6,459 bases of DNA from contig JAOUAE010000075.1 in the NCBI GenBank assembly GCA_029861085.1, forward strand, positions 1 through 6,459, given 5' to 3'. The translations under genes were made by a program, and so were the position numbers. Numbering within the stretch: the stretch's first letter is position 1; every line of letters starts with the position of its first letter. The notes under the pieces were generated by a model. The model had not been told where the DNA came from. It was given only the letters and a program-made list of their open reading frames with translations, and made no database searches. Positions 1-5,096 of this stretch are shown here, in pieces. Source of the stretch: Candidatus Nitrosopumilus sp. (GTDB taxonomy: Archaea > Thermoproteota > Nitrososphaeria > Nitrososphaerales > Nitrosopumilaceae).

Positions 1-575
1 TCTCTACTTTCTATTTCAATTATTGTTGATACTGCTTTACTTGTAATTATTCCTCCATCTACAAAAATATCATAATTTTGTAACTTTTTGAAACATTCAT
101 CTGGATTTGTGTATGGTGAACATCCAGAAATATTTGCACTAGTCCCAACAAGAAAATCACACTTCTTCAATAATTCTAATGTGCATTTGTGATTGGGAAC
201 TCTAATTGCAATTTTATTTTTCAAATTTAGTGATTTTTTTAAATTTTCATCTATTAATTTCAGGATTATTGTTAATGGACCTGGCCAAAATTTTTCAACT
301 ATTTTTTCAGTAAATTCATCAATATGACAAATTTTAGCAGCTGTTTCTTTTGAATGTGCCAAAACTGGAACTAATTTTGTAATATCCCTGGATTTAATTT
401 CATAAATCTTTTCTACTGACTTTTTATTATATGGATCACATCCTATTCCATACACTGTGTCTGTTGGAAATATTGCAATTCCTCCTTGATTAATTATTTG
501 AGAAGCTTTTTCAATTCCTTCTTTATCGCAATTTACTTTCAATACTTCATCAATTATTTTTTGTTTAATTACCAT
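1..575 (-). CDS. sua5: Sua5/YrdC-family L-threonylcarbamoyladenylate synthase (3' end cut by window edge)
   Basis: Makes threonylcarbamoyl-AMP from threonine, bicarbonate and ATP. This is the first step of the t6A37 modification of ANN-decoding tRNAs, and the product is passed to the Kae1/KEOPS complex in archaea. 191 residues are present, reading from ATG at 575 to the left edge with no internal stop. Visible family motifs are PTDTVYG (37-43), KSRD (61-64, of the KxR type), FWPGPLT (96-102), RVPNH (125-129), TSANISG (145-151) and DGG...STII (173-185), in the order expected for a YrdC domain. The domain is nearly complete, so only a short tail, or a C-terminal Sua5 domain, lies outside the window; this decides YrdC versus full Sua5 and cannot be seen here. 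The ATG sits 26-27 nt after an A/T box (598-605), consistent with a leaderless transcript. No Shine-Dalgarno sequence is present. Confidence 0.93.
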   Translation of the reverse strand, partial: MVIKQKIIDEVLKVNCDKEGIEKASQIINQGGIAIFPTDTVYGIGCDPYNKKSVEKIYEIKSRDITKLVPVLAHSKETAAKICHIDEFTEKIVEKFWPGPLTIILKLIDENLKKSLNLKNKIAIRVPNHKCTLELLKKCDFLVGTSANISGCSPYTNPDECFKKLQNYDIFVDGGIITSKAVSTIIEIESR

Positions 576-597
576 TTACTTTTGAATAAATTTCTAC

Positions 598-605
598 ATT
601 ATATT
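598..605 (-). promoter_or_regulatory. Putative TATA box for the sua5-like gene
   Basis: The minus strand reads AATATAAT here, centred 26-27 nt upstream of the ATG at 575, the spacing expected between an archaeal TATA box and a start site at the A of a leaderless ATG. The core is nearly palindromic, so it also reads ATTATATT on the plus strand, about 21 nt before the small plus-strand ORF at 623. Confidence 0.5.
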
Positions 606-615
606 CTTCTCATTT

Positions 616-621
616 AAAAAA
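616..621 (-). terminator. Possible oligo-T terminator of the winged-helix gene
   Basis: The minus strand has a run of six T about 60 nt after the stop of the 95-residue winged-helix gene and before the sua5 promoter. Archaeal termination commonly uses T-rich runs without a hairpin. The assignment rests on position and base content only. Confidence 0.3.
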
Positions 622-622
622 T

Positions 623-718
623 ATGTCTACTCCTTCAAATTATGAATATGACGATTTTGATGAATTTAATATGTGGATGACTAGATATTTAATCCAAAAT
701 TATCTGCAAAATTTGTAA
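623..718 (+). CDS. Possible 31-residue small protein
   Basis: An ATG at 623 opens a 31-codon frame ending in TAA (716-718). The peptide starts MSTPSNYEYDDFDEF, an acidic and aromatic N-terminal half, and continues NMWMTRYLIQNYLQNL, which could form an amphipathic helix. It lies mostly in the gap between the divergent sua5 end and the winged-helix gene, and its last 38 nt run antisense to the end of the latter. An ATG TCT ACT CCT start and A/T-ending codons are like other genes here. A TATA-like element lies 18-25 nt upstream, somewhat close for a leaderless start. I do not recognise a family. The frame is short enough to occur by chance, so the call is tentative. Confidence 0.33.
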   Translation: MSTPSNYEYDDFDEFNMWMTRYLIQNYLQNL

Positions 719-968
719 ATGTGTAATATGCTTGTAAAAATTCTCTACCTGGCTGACTAATTTTATATTTATTTGAACCTTGATTATCTGTTTTTTCTAA
801 TAGTCCCTGTGATACCAAAGTTTTCAATATTCTTGAAATCCTGGAATGTGAAATATTTGCCTTTCTAATAAGATAAGTAACTGTTGCTCCATCTTCATCT
901 TGAAGATCATCTCTTGTTGTTGCTAGAATGTCGCTAATAATTTTCATGTGTGTTCTATATTCTGTCAT
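681..968 (-). CDS. Small winged helix-turn-helix DNA-binding protein (archaeal HTH_45/ArnR1-like type)
   Basis: A 95-residue likely transcription factor. The arrangement is a first helix with RTHMKIISDIL (5-15), a second helix around TVTYLIRKA (29-37), a turn and recognition helix ISHSRISRILKTLVSQGLL (39-57), a wing EKTDNQGSNKYKIS (58-71), and a C-terminal helix GREFLQAYYTFTNFADNFGL (74-93). The closing pattern 'G..FL..Y' followed by a helix is typical of the single-domain archaeal winged-helix family named HTH_45 in Pfam, often homodimeric; that assignment is from memory of the family. The ATG at 968 is chosen, and M8 is an alternative. It lies 120 nt downstream of the seven-helix membrane protein on the same strand and may be its transcriptional partner. 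Target genes cannot be inferred. Confidence 0.85.
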   Translation of the reverse strand: MTEYRTHMKIISDILATTRDDLQDEDGATVTYLIRKANISHSRISRILKTLVSQGLLEKTDNQGSNKYKISQPGREFLQAYYTFTNFADNFGLNI

Positions 969-1028
969 TTACGTTATAGACTATCCTTCTAATTTCTATG
1001 AGAGGACGTTGATATTTTCCAATATACT
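969..1028 (-). promoter_or_regulatory. Upstream region of the winged-helix gene (no clear promoter)
   Basis: The upstream stretch has a weak A/T box (minus TAGAAATTA, near 990-998) about 26 nt before the ATG and a better-looking TATATT at about 1021-1026, 55 nt upstream. The pentamer ACGTT occurs twice, at 971-975 and 1006-1010, a possible but unproven operator. No Shine-Dalgarno sequence is placed to serve the ATG. Confidence 0.25.
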
Positions 1029-1041
1029 AAAAAGATAAAAG
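1029..1041 (-). terminator. Possible T-rich terminator of the membrane-protein gene
   Basis: The minus strand reads CTTTTATCTTTTT, two T runs split by one or two bases, about 50 nt after the stop of the seven-helix protein gene. This is the kind of T-rich tract used in archaeal termination. The same 13-mer on the plus strand recurs at 2507-2519, where it appears to be a promoter, so the role here is uncertain. Confidence 0.3.
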
Positions 1042-1088
1042 AATTTGACAAATTTTAAATTCCTCAAAATTTTGAGCCTGAATCAAAA

Positions 1089-1730
1089 TCATTCTAAATC
1101 TTTATCAAATTTTATTTTAGTTAATGGTACCTTACTCACTGGAATGAATAATGATATCAGTCCCCCAATCTTAATTATCATTGATGCTGTATACAGGATT
1201 GATTCTGGGAATACAAATGAATACCATCCTAAAAATTCCCCTAATGCTAAAAGTCCTAATCCCAACGAAACCCAGATTGTTCCTTTGTTTCGGTTTTCAA
1301 AGTATGATAATATTGTTTCAATTGCACCATATGCTAACAAAATGAATGAAACTGATCTGAAAACATGTTCTAACTGAACAGAAGAAACTAAAAACAACGG
1401 TAAAATTCCAACTGATCTAAAGTAACTGGATTTTGGAAAAAATGATTTAATACTATGTGAGAATGCAATGAAAAAGTACCCTATTGTTTGAATGATGATT
1501 CCTAAAGTTTGAATCCATCTTTCGATACTTCCTGATTTTATAACAAAGTCTTCAACCATGTATCCAGTCCAAATAACAAAAAACCCTAAACTTATTGAAA
1601 TAAATGCAATTGTCAATCTAAATAATGTTGGGCTTCCAGTATTCCTAAATCCAATAAATGACATTACTCCTATAGAAAGTCCTACCAAAAATCCTACTAA
1701 ATTAAGAATATTTTCTAATAAAAATTCCAA
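1089..1730 (-). CDS. Seven-helix integral membrane protein of unknown function
   Basis: 213 residues, mostly hydrophobic. Segments that can span the membrane lie near residues 7-27, 36-57, 72-94, 105-119, 124-144, 150-170 and 178-197. Positive charges fall in the loops after helices 1, 3 and 5 and in the C-terminal tail (KVPLTKIKFDKD), which predicts N-terminus outside and C-terminus inside. That topology resembles stand-alone or kinase-attached seven-helix sensor domains, but no retinal-type lysine motif, catalytic motif or transporter signature was recognised, so no function is given. The start is TTG at 1730. No in-frame ATG lies upstream before a stop at 1737-1739, the next in-frame ATG would remove most of helix 1, and an A/T box lies 26-27 nt before the TTG. 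Confidence 0.8.
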   Translation of the reverse strand: MEFLLENILNLVGFLVGLSIGVMSFIGFRNTGSPTLFRLTIAFISISLGFFVIWTGYMVEDFVIKSGSIERWIQTLGIIIQTIGYFFIAFSHSIKSFFPKSSYFRSVGILPLFLVSSVQLEHVFRSVSFILLAYGAIETILSYFENRNKGTIWVSLGLGLLALGEFLGWYSFVFPESILYTASMIIKIGGLISLFIPVSKVPLTKIKFDKDLE

Positions 1731-1754
1731 TGATGTTTAGGAACGTGTTAAGCT

Positions 1755-1763
1755 AATTATTTT
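1755..1763 (-). promoter_or_regulatory. Putative TATA-like box for the membrane-protein gene
   Basis: The minus strand reads AAAATAATT, centred about 29 nt before the TTG start at 1730 in the 60-nt gap after the zinc-ribbon gene. It supports a separate leaderless transcript beginning at or next to the TTG, although read-through from the upstream genes is also possible. Confidence 0.33.
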
Positions 1764-1790
1764 AATCTGATGAATGATTTCACTATGTTG

Positions 1791-2006
1791 TTAATCCCAT
1801 TCATCTAATGAACCTGAAGTATGACCTTCTGTACTACCTGTGTAATCTCCTAAAATATCTGAATATTTTGATTCATTATGAGCTACAAATTTAACATATT
1901 CTCCATAACTCATATCTAAATCACAAGAACCACATTTTACTACTGAATAATCCATTGCCAATTCTGCATCTTCTTTGCATTTTGGACATTTAATTTTCAT
2001 GTTCAT
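1791..2006 (-). CDS. Small zinc-ribbon protein with acidic tail
   Basis: 71 residues. Two CxxC knuckles, CPKC (7-10) and CGSC (25-28), are separated by 14 residues containing short strand-like stretches (EDAELAM, YSVVKC), a standard zinc ribbon. The tail (about residues 44-71) is rich in S, G, T, D and E, probably disordered, and ends SLDEWD. No enzyme domain is present, so it is probably an adaptor or a nucleic-acid or protein-binding module. ATG at 2006 and an in-frame ATG two codons later (2000) are both possible starts. It lies 46 nt after the interrupted gene and 60 nt before the membrane protein on the same strand. No convincing TATA box of its own was found, so co-transcription with the gene upstream is possible. 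Confidence 0.82.
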   Translation of the reverse strand: MNMKIKCPKCKEDAELAMDYSVVKCGSCDLDMSYGEYVKFVAHNESKYSDILGDYTGSTEGHTSGSLDEWD

Positions 2007-2052
2007 ACGTATTTTTGATAATTATTATTACTTTACATTAAGAAATTATTTT

Positions 2053-2421
2053 TTAAGTGTCCCGTATTAATTCAAGAACTTTGTCAATGACATTTGCATG
2101 ATCGGCATCGATTTCTGTTGTAAGCAATAGCATGTATTTTTTATTTATTGGAAATGTAATTCGTTTTAATTTGTCATATTCTGCCATGGCATATTTTGTA
2201 TTGCCTTGTTTATGCTCAATATTTTTTCTAGTCTCCCATCTTTGACTTGCATAATAATGCATCATCTTGAGTTCATCATCATCGAGGATTGGATTGATGT
2301 TGTCTCTAAACCCACCACAGATTTTTTCACCTGTGTTATTTTAAATTACGGCATAGCGAATGGCAGAATCTATTTTCATGACATCAGCATACAGTTTATC
2401 AAAGTCCAATAAATTATTCAT
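2053..2421 (-). pseudogene. Roughly 122-codon thaumarchaeal-type gene interrupted by an in-frame TAA at codon 27
   Basis: A single minus-strand frame runs from ATG 2421 to TAA 2053-2055 with one internal stop, TAA at 2341-2343. The first 26 codons give MNNLLDFDKLYADVMKIDSA then IRYAVI. After the stop the frame continues NNTGEKICGGFRDNINPILD and so on, through YASQRWETRKNIEHK, KYAMAEYDKLKRITFPINKK and LLLTTEIDADHANVIDKVLE to the C-terminus. Both parts read as one protein, and the join IRYAVI-x-NNTGEKICGG looks like a strand-turn-strand of a roadblock/profilin-like small domain. From memory it resembles a protein widespread in thaumarchaea (DUF6659-like), which I cannot check here. A restart at ATG 2265 would give only the last 70 residues and lose the central strands. 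The upstream A/T box looks intact. Explanations are a recent nonsense mutation, a sequencing error, or read-through. Confidence 0.75.
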
Positions 2422-2435
2422 CTATATCTATTATT

Positions 2436-2446
2436 AAAATTTAAAT
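2436..2446 (-). promoter_or_regulatory. Putative A/T-rich promoter box for the interrupted gene
   Basis: The minus strand reads ATTTAAATTTT, about 15-25 nt upstream of the ATG at 2421, in the 120-nt divergent gap shared with the YggX-like gene. The spacing is slightly short for a leaderless start at 2421, but no better box was seen. Its presence suggests the interrupted gene is still transcribed. Confidence 0.33.
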
Positions 2447-2506
2447 CAATAATTTTCATAATTGTATACAACATCAAAAAATGTAACAGCTCTCAATGAT
2501 AACAAC

Positions 2507-2519
2507 AAAAAGATAAAAG
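2507..2519 (+). promoter_or_regulatory. Putative BRE/TATA box for the YggX-like gene
   Basis: AAAAAGATAAAAG, with a GATAAAAG core one base from the TATAAAAG consensus, is centred about 27-29 nt before the ATG at 2542. The spacing fits a leaderless transcript from that ATG. It argues against the TTG four codons further upstream (2530) as the start. Confidence 0.45.
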
Positions 2520-2541
2520 GAGTTTATTATTGATAATTTCT

Positions 2542-2823
2542 ATGAGTCGTATTTGTACAAAATGTAAAAATTCTATTCCTGATAATGAGCAACTTGGAAT
2601 TGTTGCTGAAAAATACCCTACTTGTAACAAATGCTGGGCTGAGTGGAAAGAATACCAAGTAATGGTAATGAATGAAATGAAACTTGACATGTCAATGCTT
2701 GACCACAGAAAATTATTGAAAAAACATGAGAAAATCTTTGTAGGTGTACTGTCTCCTGAAGGTGAAGTGATAGATTATTCCAATGAGGATAATAGGAAAC
2801 CTGATGAGCCTACAGGTATCTAA
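2542..2823 (+). CDS. YggX-like Fe(2+)-trafficking family protein with N-terminal zinc ribbon
   Basis: 93 residues. The N-terminus has CTKC (5-8) and CNKC (28-31), two pairs able to bind one zinc or iron ion. The rest (about 32-66) matches the core of bacterial YggX: WAEWKEYQVMVMNEMKLDMS followed by MLDHRKLLKKHEKIF, against E. coli YggX 'WAQW..KQTMLINEKKLNM...EHRKLLE'. The shared W, W, Q, N, E, L, H and R pattern is clear. YggX limits oxidative damage to iron-sulphur proteins and has been proposed to carry labile iron; that role here is inferred, since the archaeal form replaces the YggX N-terminus with the CxxC pairs. ATG 2542 is chosen over TTG 2530 from the promoter spacing and the usual MSR start. 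It is divergent from the interrupted gene, and its stop overlaps the opposite-strand stop of the next gene. Confidence 0.85.
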   Translation: MSRICTKCKNSIPDNEQLGIVAEKYPTCNKCWAEWKEYQVMVMNEMKLDMSMLDHRKLLKKHEKIFVGVLSPEGEVIDYSNEDNRKPDEPTGI

Positions 2824-3281
2824 AATCTCAAATGTTTTTTAGCATTATCTGGCACAACTAACAGAATTGTTCTTTTCGAATTTTCATCCAAGTTGCCAAT
2901 TATTTTTTTAATTGTATTGGCTAGAATCTCTTTTTCCCTATCTTCTAATGTCAAAAATATTTCTAGAATTCCATCTATGTTGAAAGTGATTAATTTTTGT
3001 GGTGATTTTGCCACTTCTGAAATGTATGCTGAAAATAGTCCCTCTCTTTGTCCTTCTGTTAACGTTGTTAGAATTTTAAGCCATGTTTTAAAAAGTTTTG
3101 AAAAATTTGGAAATGGGATGGTGGGGCCTGCTTCTAATGCATTGTTAATGACCTCTTTTTTTTCAGGTTCAGATAATGAAAAAAATTCTATCATTCTTTT
3201 TTTAAGAATTGGATTTCTTAGAAAATCTGGTAAATTAGCCAAGTTAATTATAATATTCCCTGCAAAATTTTCTCCTACCAT
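2820..3281 (-). CDS. Helical-repeat protein of unknown function
   Basis: 153 residues, soluble and predicted nearly all helical, with a basic C-terminus (KKHLRF). Internal repeats share a leucine followed by an acidic turn and a helix: FFSLSEPEKKEVI (33-45), LTTLTEGQREGLF (71-83), FLTLEDREKEILA (109-121) and a shorter IIGNLDENSKRTIL (127-140). The anchor leucines are residues 36, 74, 112 and 131, so spaced 38, 38 and 19, suggesting a helical-hairpin solenoid. No catalytic motif, cysteine or membrane segment was recognised, and I do not know the family. The ATG at 3281 is supported by a strong TATA-like box 26-27 nt upstream. The TAG stop (2820-2822) overlaps the TAA of the convergent YggX-like gene. 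It diverges from purA across an 80-nt gap. Confidence 0.77.
   Translation of the reverse strand: MVGENFAGNIIINLANLPDFLRNPILKKRMIEFFSLSEPEKKEVINNALEAGPTIPFPNFSKLFKTWLKILTTLTEGQREGLFSAYISEVAKSPQKLITFNIDGILEIFLTLEDREKEILANTIKKIIGNLDENSKRTILLVVPDNAKKHLRF
2835..2840 (+). terminator. Possible oligo-T terminator of the YggX-like gene
   Basis: A run of six T on the plus strand starts 12 nt after the TAA of the YggX-like gene, inside the 3' end of the opposing gene. Position and composition fit archaeal oligo-T termination, and no hairpin is evident. Confidence 0.33.
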
Positions 3282-3304
3282 TAATCAACACCAATCATCG
3301 TTGA

Positions 3305-3312
3305 ATATAAAA
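3305..3312 (-). promoter_or_regulatory. TATA box of the helical-repeat gene
   Basis: The minus strand reads TTTTATAT, centred 27 nt upstream of the ATG at 3281. This is one of the best TATA matches in the window and predicts a leaderless mRNA starting at the ATG. Confidence 0.55.
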
Positions 3313-3331
3313 TCATACGAAAACACTTTAG

Positions 3332-3340
3332 CTTAAATAA
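3332..3340 (+). promoter_or_regulatory. TATA-like box of purA
   Basis: CTTAAATAA on the plus strand is centred 26 nt before the purA ATG at 3362, predicting a leaderless transcript. It lies only about 20 nt from the box of the divergent gene, so the two promoters share an 80-nt gap back to back. Confidence 0.5.
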
Positions 3341-3361
3341 ACGAATTTCAAATTTAACAAC

Positions 3362-4363
3362 ATGACGTCCACTGTAGTTGTTGGAGGGTTTTTTGGTGAT
3401 GAAGGTAAAGGAAAGATCATCTCATATCTGGCAATTAAAGATAATCCAAAAATAATTGTACGTGGCGGTGCAGGTCCAAATGCTGGTCATACAATTAGAG
3501 ATGGTGATCGAGTGTATAAAGTAAGAATGCTTCCAAGTGGATTTCTAAATAAAAATGCTAAAGTAATGATTGGAGCTGGGGTTGTCATTAATCCGGACGT
3601 TCTTAACAAGGAAATTCAGGATTTTGATGTAATTGGACGTGCATTTGTTGATAAACACTGTGGAATAATCGAAGAAACTCATTTAGTCCGAGATTCTAAA
3701 GGTGAATTAAAGGAAAAAATTGGAAGTACTGGTTCTGGTACTGGCCCTGCAAACGCTGATAGAGCCATGAGAGTTTTGAAACTAGCAAAAGACTTTGATT
3801 CTTTATCTTCCCTCATCGTTGATGTTCCTTTGGAAATTAATTCAGCACTTGATGCAAATGAAAATGTCTTAGTAGAGGGAACTCAAGGAACTTTTCTTTC
3901 TTTATGGCACGGAACATATCCATTTGTAACATCTAAGGATGTCACCGCGTCTGGAATTTGTGCTGATGTTGGGCTTGGACCTACTAAAGTAGATGAGGTC
4001 ATTGTTGTTTTCAAATCTTATGTTACACGTGTTGGAACTGGTCCCCTTGACAAAGAACTCTCTCTTGAAGATGCAGAAAAAAAGGGTTGGTCAGAATTTG
4101 GCACAGTCACAGGTCGACAAAGACGTGCTGCAGATTTTGATTTTGATTTAGCTAGGCGTGCAATCATGCTCAATGGTGCAACACAAATCTCAATTACAAA
4201 ATTGGATGTACTCTTTACTGATTGTGCTGGAAAAACTTCTTTTGACGAACTGTCTGATGATGCAAAAGCATTCATAAAAAAAATTGAAACAGAATTGAAC
4301 ATACCTGTTACAATAATTGGTACTGGCCCTGATGTCTGTGATGTCATTGATAGAAGAAATTAG
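3362..4363 (+). CDS. purA: Adenylosuccinate synthetase, short archaeal form
   Basis: Catalyses IMP + aspartate + GTP to adenylosuccinate + GDP + Pi, the first committed step from IMP to AMP, in the cytoplasm. Motifs are GGFFGDEGKGK (8-18) with catalytic Asp13 and the GTP-binding loop, NAGHT (40-44) with catalytic His43, STGSGTGPANADR (122-134), EGTQGT (172-177), TSKDVTASG (190-198), GTVTGRQRR (247-255) for IMP and aspartate binding, and TKLD (279-282) for guanine. At 333 residues it is about 90-100 shorter than the bacterial and eukaryotic enzymes (about 430), as is normal for archaeal PurA. The usual Q-W before GDEGKGK is F-F here, a conservative change next to the active site. It starts at ATG 3362, supported by a TATA-like box 26 nt upstream, with no Shine-Dalgarno sequence. 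A separate promoter is likely for the following gene, which begins 50 nt later. Confidence 0.97.
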   Translation: MTSTVVVGGFFGDEGKGKIISYLAIKDNPKIIVRGGAGPNAGHTIRDGDRVYKVRMLPSGFLNKNAKVMIGAGVVINPDVLNKEIQDFDVIGRAFVDKHCGIIEETHLVRDSKGELKEKIGSTGSGTGPANADRAMRVLKLAKDFDSLSSLIVDVPLEINSALDANENVLVEGTQGTFLSLWHGTYPFVTSKDVTASGICADVGLGPTKVDEVIVVFKSYVTRVGTGPLDKELSLEDAEKKGWSEFGTVTGRQRRAADFDFDLARRAIMLNGATQISITKLDVLFTDCAGKTSFDELSDDAKAFIKKIETELNIPVTIIGTGPDVCDVIDRRN

Positions 4364-4382
4364 GCTCCAAACTTTTGGATAA

Positions 4383-4390
4383 GTTTAATT
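4383..4390 (+). promoter_or_regulatory. Putative TATA-like box for the gene upstream of pyrF
   Basis: GTTTAATT is centred 26-27 nt before the GTG at 4413, in the 49-nt gap after purA. The spacing supports both a promoter for the next two genes and GTG 4413 as a leaderless start. Confidence 0.42.
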
Positions 4391-4412
4391 TGATAATCTA
4401 TGATGAATCTCT

Positions 4413-5096
4413 GTGGACAATCTAAAAACTAGTATTGATAAATTACCACGTTATATTCAGGTTAATTCAACTTTGGAATTCACTAGGCTCGTTTGCGCAC
4501 TAGAGCGTGCACCACGTGTTTCTTTTTTGCATGATTACGATGGAAAAAAAATTTTATCTGTACAAATGGATGTTTTAAAAGAAAAACCAATTGTATACTA
4601 CACACATTTAGAAAATAATGGCCATTATCTTTGTTATGGGCTAAAAGGGGGTAAAGAAGAATCTGAAGTTGTTGATACCACTTCAGATGCTAGTAAACTC
4701 TATTCCCCAATTGTTAGAATAAAATCTCTACCTAAAACTTTACAACCTGGCAATGGAACTTTGGATAGATATCAACCTATTGAGTTAGAAGATATGTCAA
4801 GTCTAGCAAAACTTACTTGGGGTTTTGAAGAAATTCCATTTCCACTGTTTTCCTTCCCACATAATGATAAATGGTTAATTGGAGTTTTCATGAATTTTAA
4901 TGATGAAGGTACATCTTATTTTTGTCATGTTGTTTTAGACATTGATCCACAAATGCCATTTTTGAAGTTTTCCACTACAAATGGATCTCAGCCTACATTC
5001 GTAGAAAATCCTTCTGAACACGGGTATTCTTATATCAAAATAATAAAATTGAGAGACACACATCCACTAGTTGATTATGACCACCTTCAAAACTAG
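4413..5096 (+). CDS. Conserved-looking protein of unknown function, coupled to pyrF
   Basis: 227 residues, soluble, mixed strand and helix, with no signal peptide or membrane segment. I do not recognise a family. Notable stretches are an N-terminal helix STLEFTRLVCALERAPR (19-35), a strand-rich middle (KKILSVQMDVLKEKPIVYYT), an aromatic segment LTWGFEEIPFPLFSFPHNDK, a later strand WLIGVFMNFNDEG...FCHVVLDIDP, and a C-terminal strand YSYIKIIKL. No metal-binding cysteine set or nucleotide loop is visible. The start is GTG at 4413: the nearby ATGs at 4400 and 4403 are out of frame, and a TATA-like box is correctly spaced for the GTG. Its last 20 nt overlap the pyrF start, so the two genes are probably one transcription and translation unit. 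The context hints at nucleotide metabolism, but that is inference only. Confidence 0.82.
   Translation: MDNLKTSIDKLPRYIQVNSTLEFTRLVCALERAPRVSFLHDYDGKKILSVQMDVLKEKPIVYYTHLENNGHYLCYGLKGGKEESEVVDTTSDASKLYSPIVRIKSLPKTLQPGNGTLDRYQPIELEDMSSLAKLTWGFEEIPFPLFSFPHNDKWLIGVFMNFNDEGTSYFCHVVLDIDPQMPFLKFSTTNGSQPTFVENPSEHGYSYIKIIKLRDTHPLVDYDHLQN

Noticed and set aside
1045..1377. Plus-strand 110-codon open frame from a TTG
   Set aside because: It runs antisense to the well-supported seven-helix membrane protein and has no recognisable domain, so it is a shadow frame.
1558..1740. Plus-strand 60-codon open frame
   Set aside because: Entirely antisense to the N-terminal part of the membrane protein. Its P/N/K-rich translation is typical of shadow frames here.
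2341..2343. Stop codon recoding as selenocysteine or pyrrolysine
   Set aside because: The codon is TAA, whereas known archaeal recoding uses UGA (selenocysteine) or UAG (pyrrolysine). No recoding structure was recognised next to it.
2206..2412. Plus-strand 68-codon open frame
   Set aside because: Antisense to the interrupted gene, whose minus frame gives far more protein-like sequence on both sides of its stop.
2493..2690. Minus-strand 65-codon open frame
   Set aside because: Antisense to the YggX-like gene, which has clear family motifs.
2893..3336. Plus-strand 147-codon open frame, almost as long as the gene opposite
   Set aside because: The minus frame has internal repeats, charged helices and a well-spaced TATA box. 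The plus frame overlaps both promoters and has a shadow-like composition.
4018..4347. Minus-strand 109-codon open frame
   Set aside because: Antisense to purA, whose assignment is certain.
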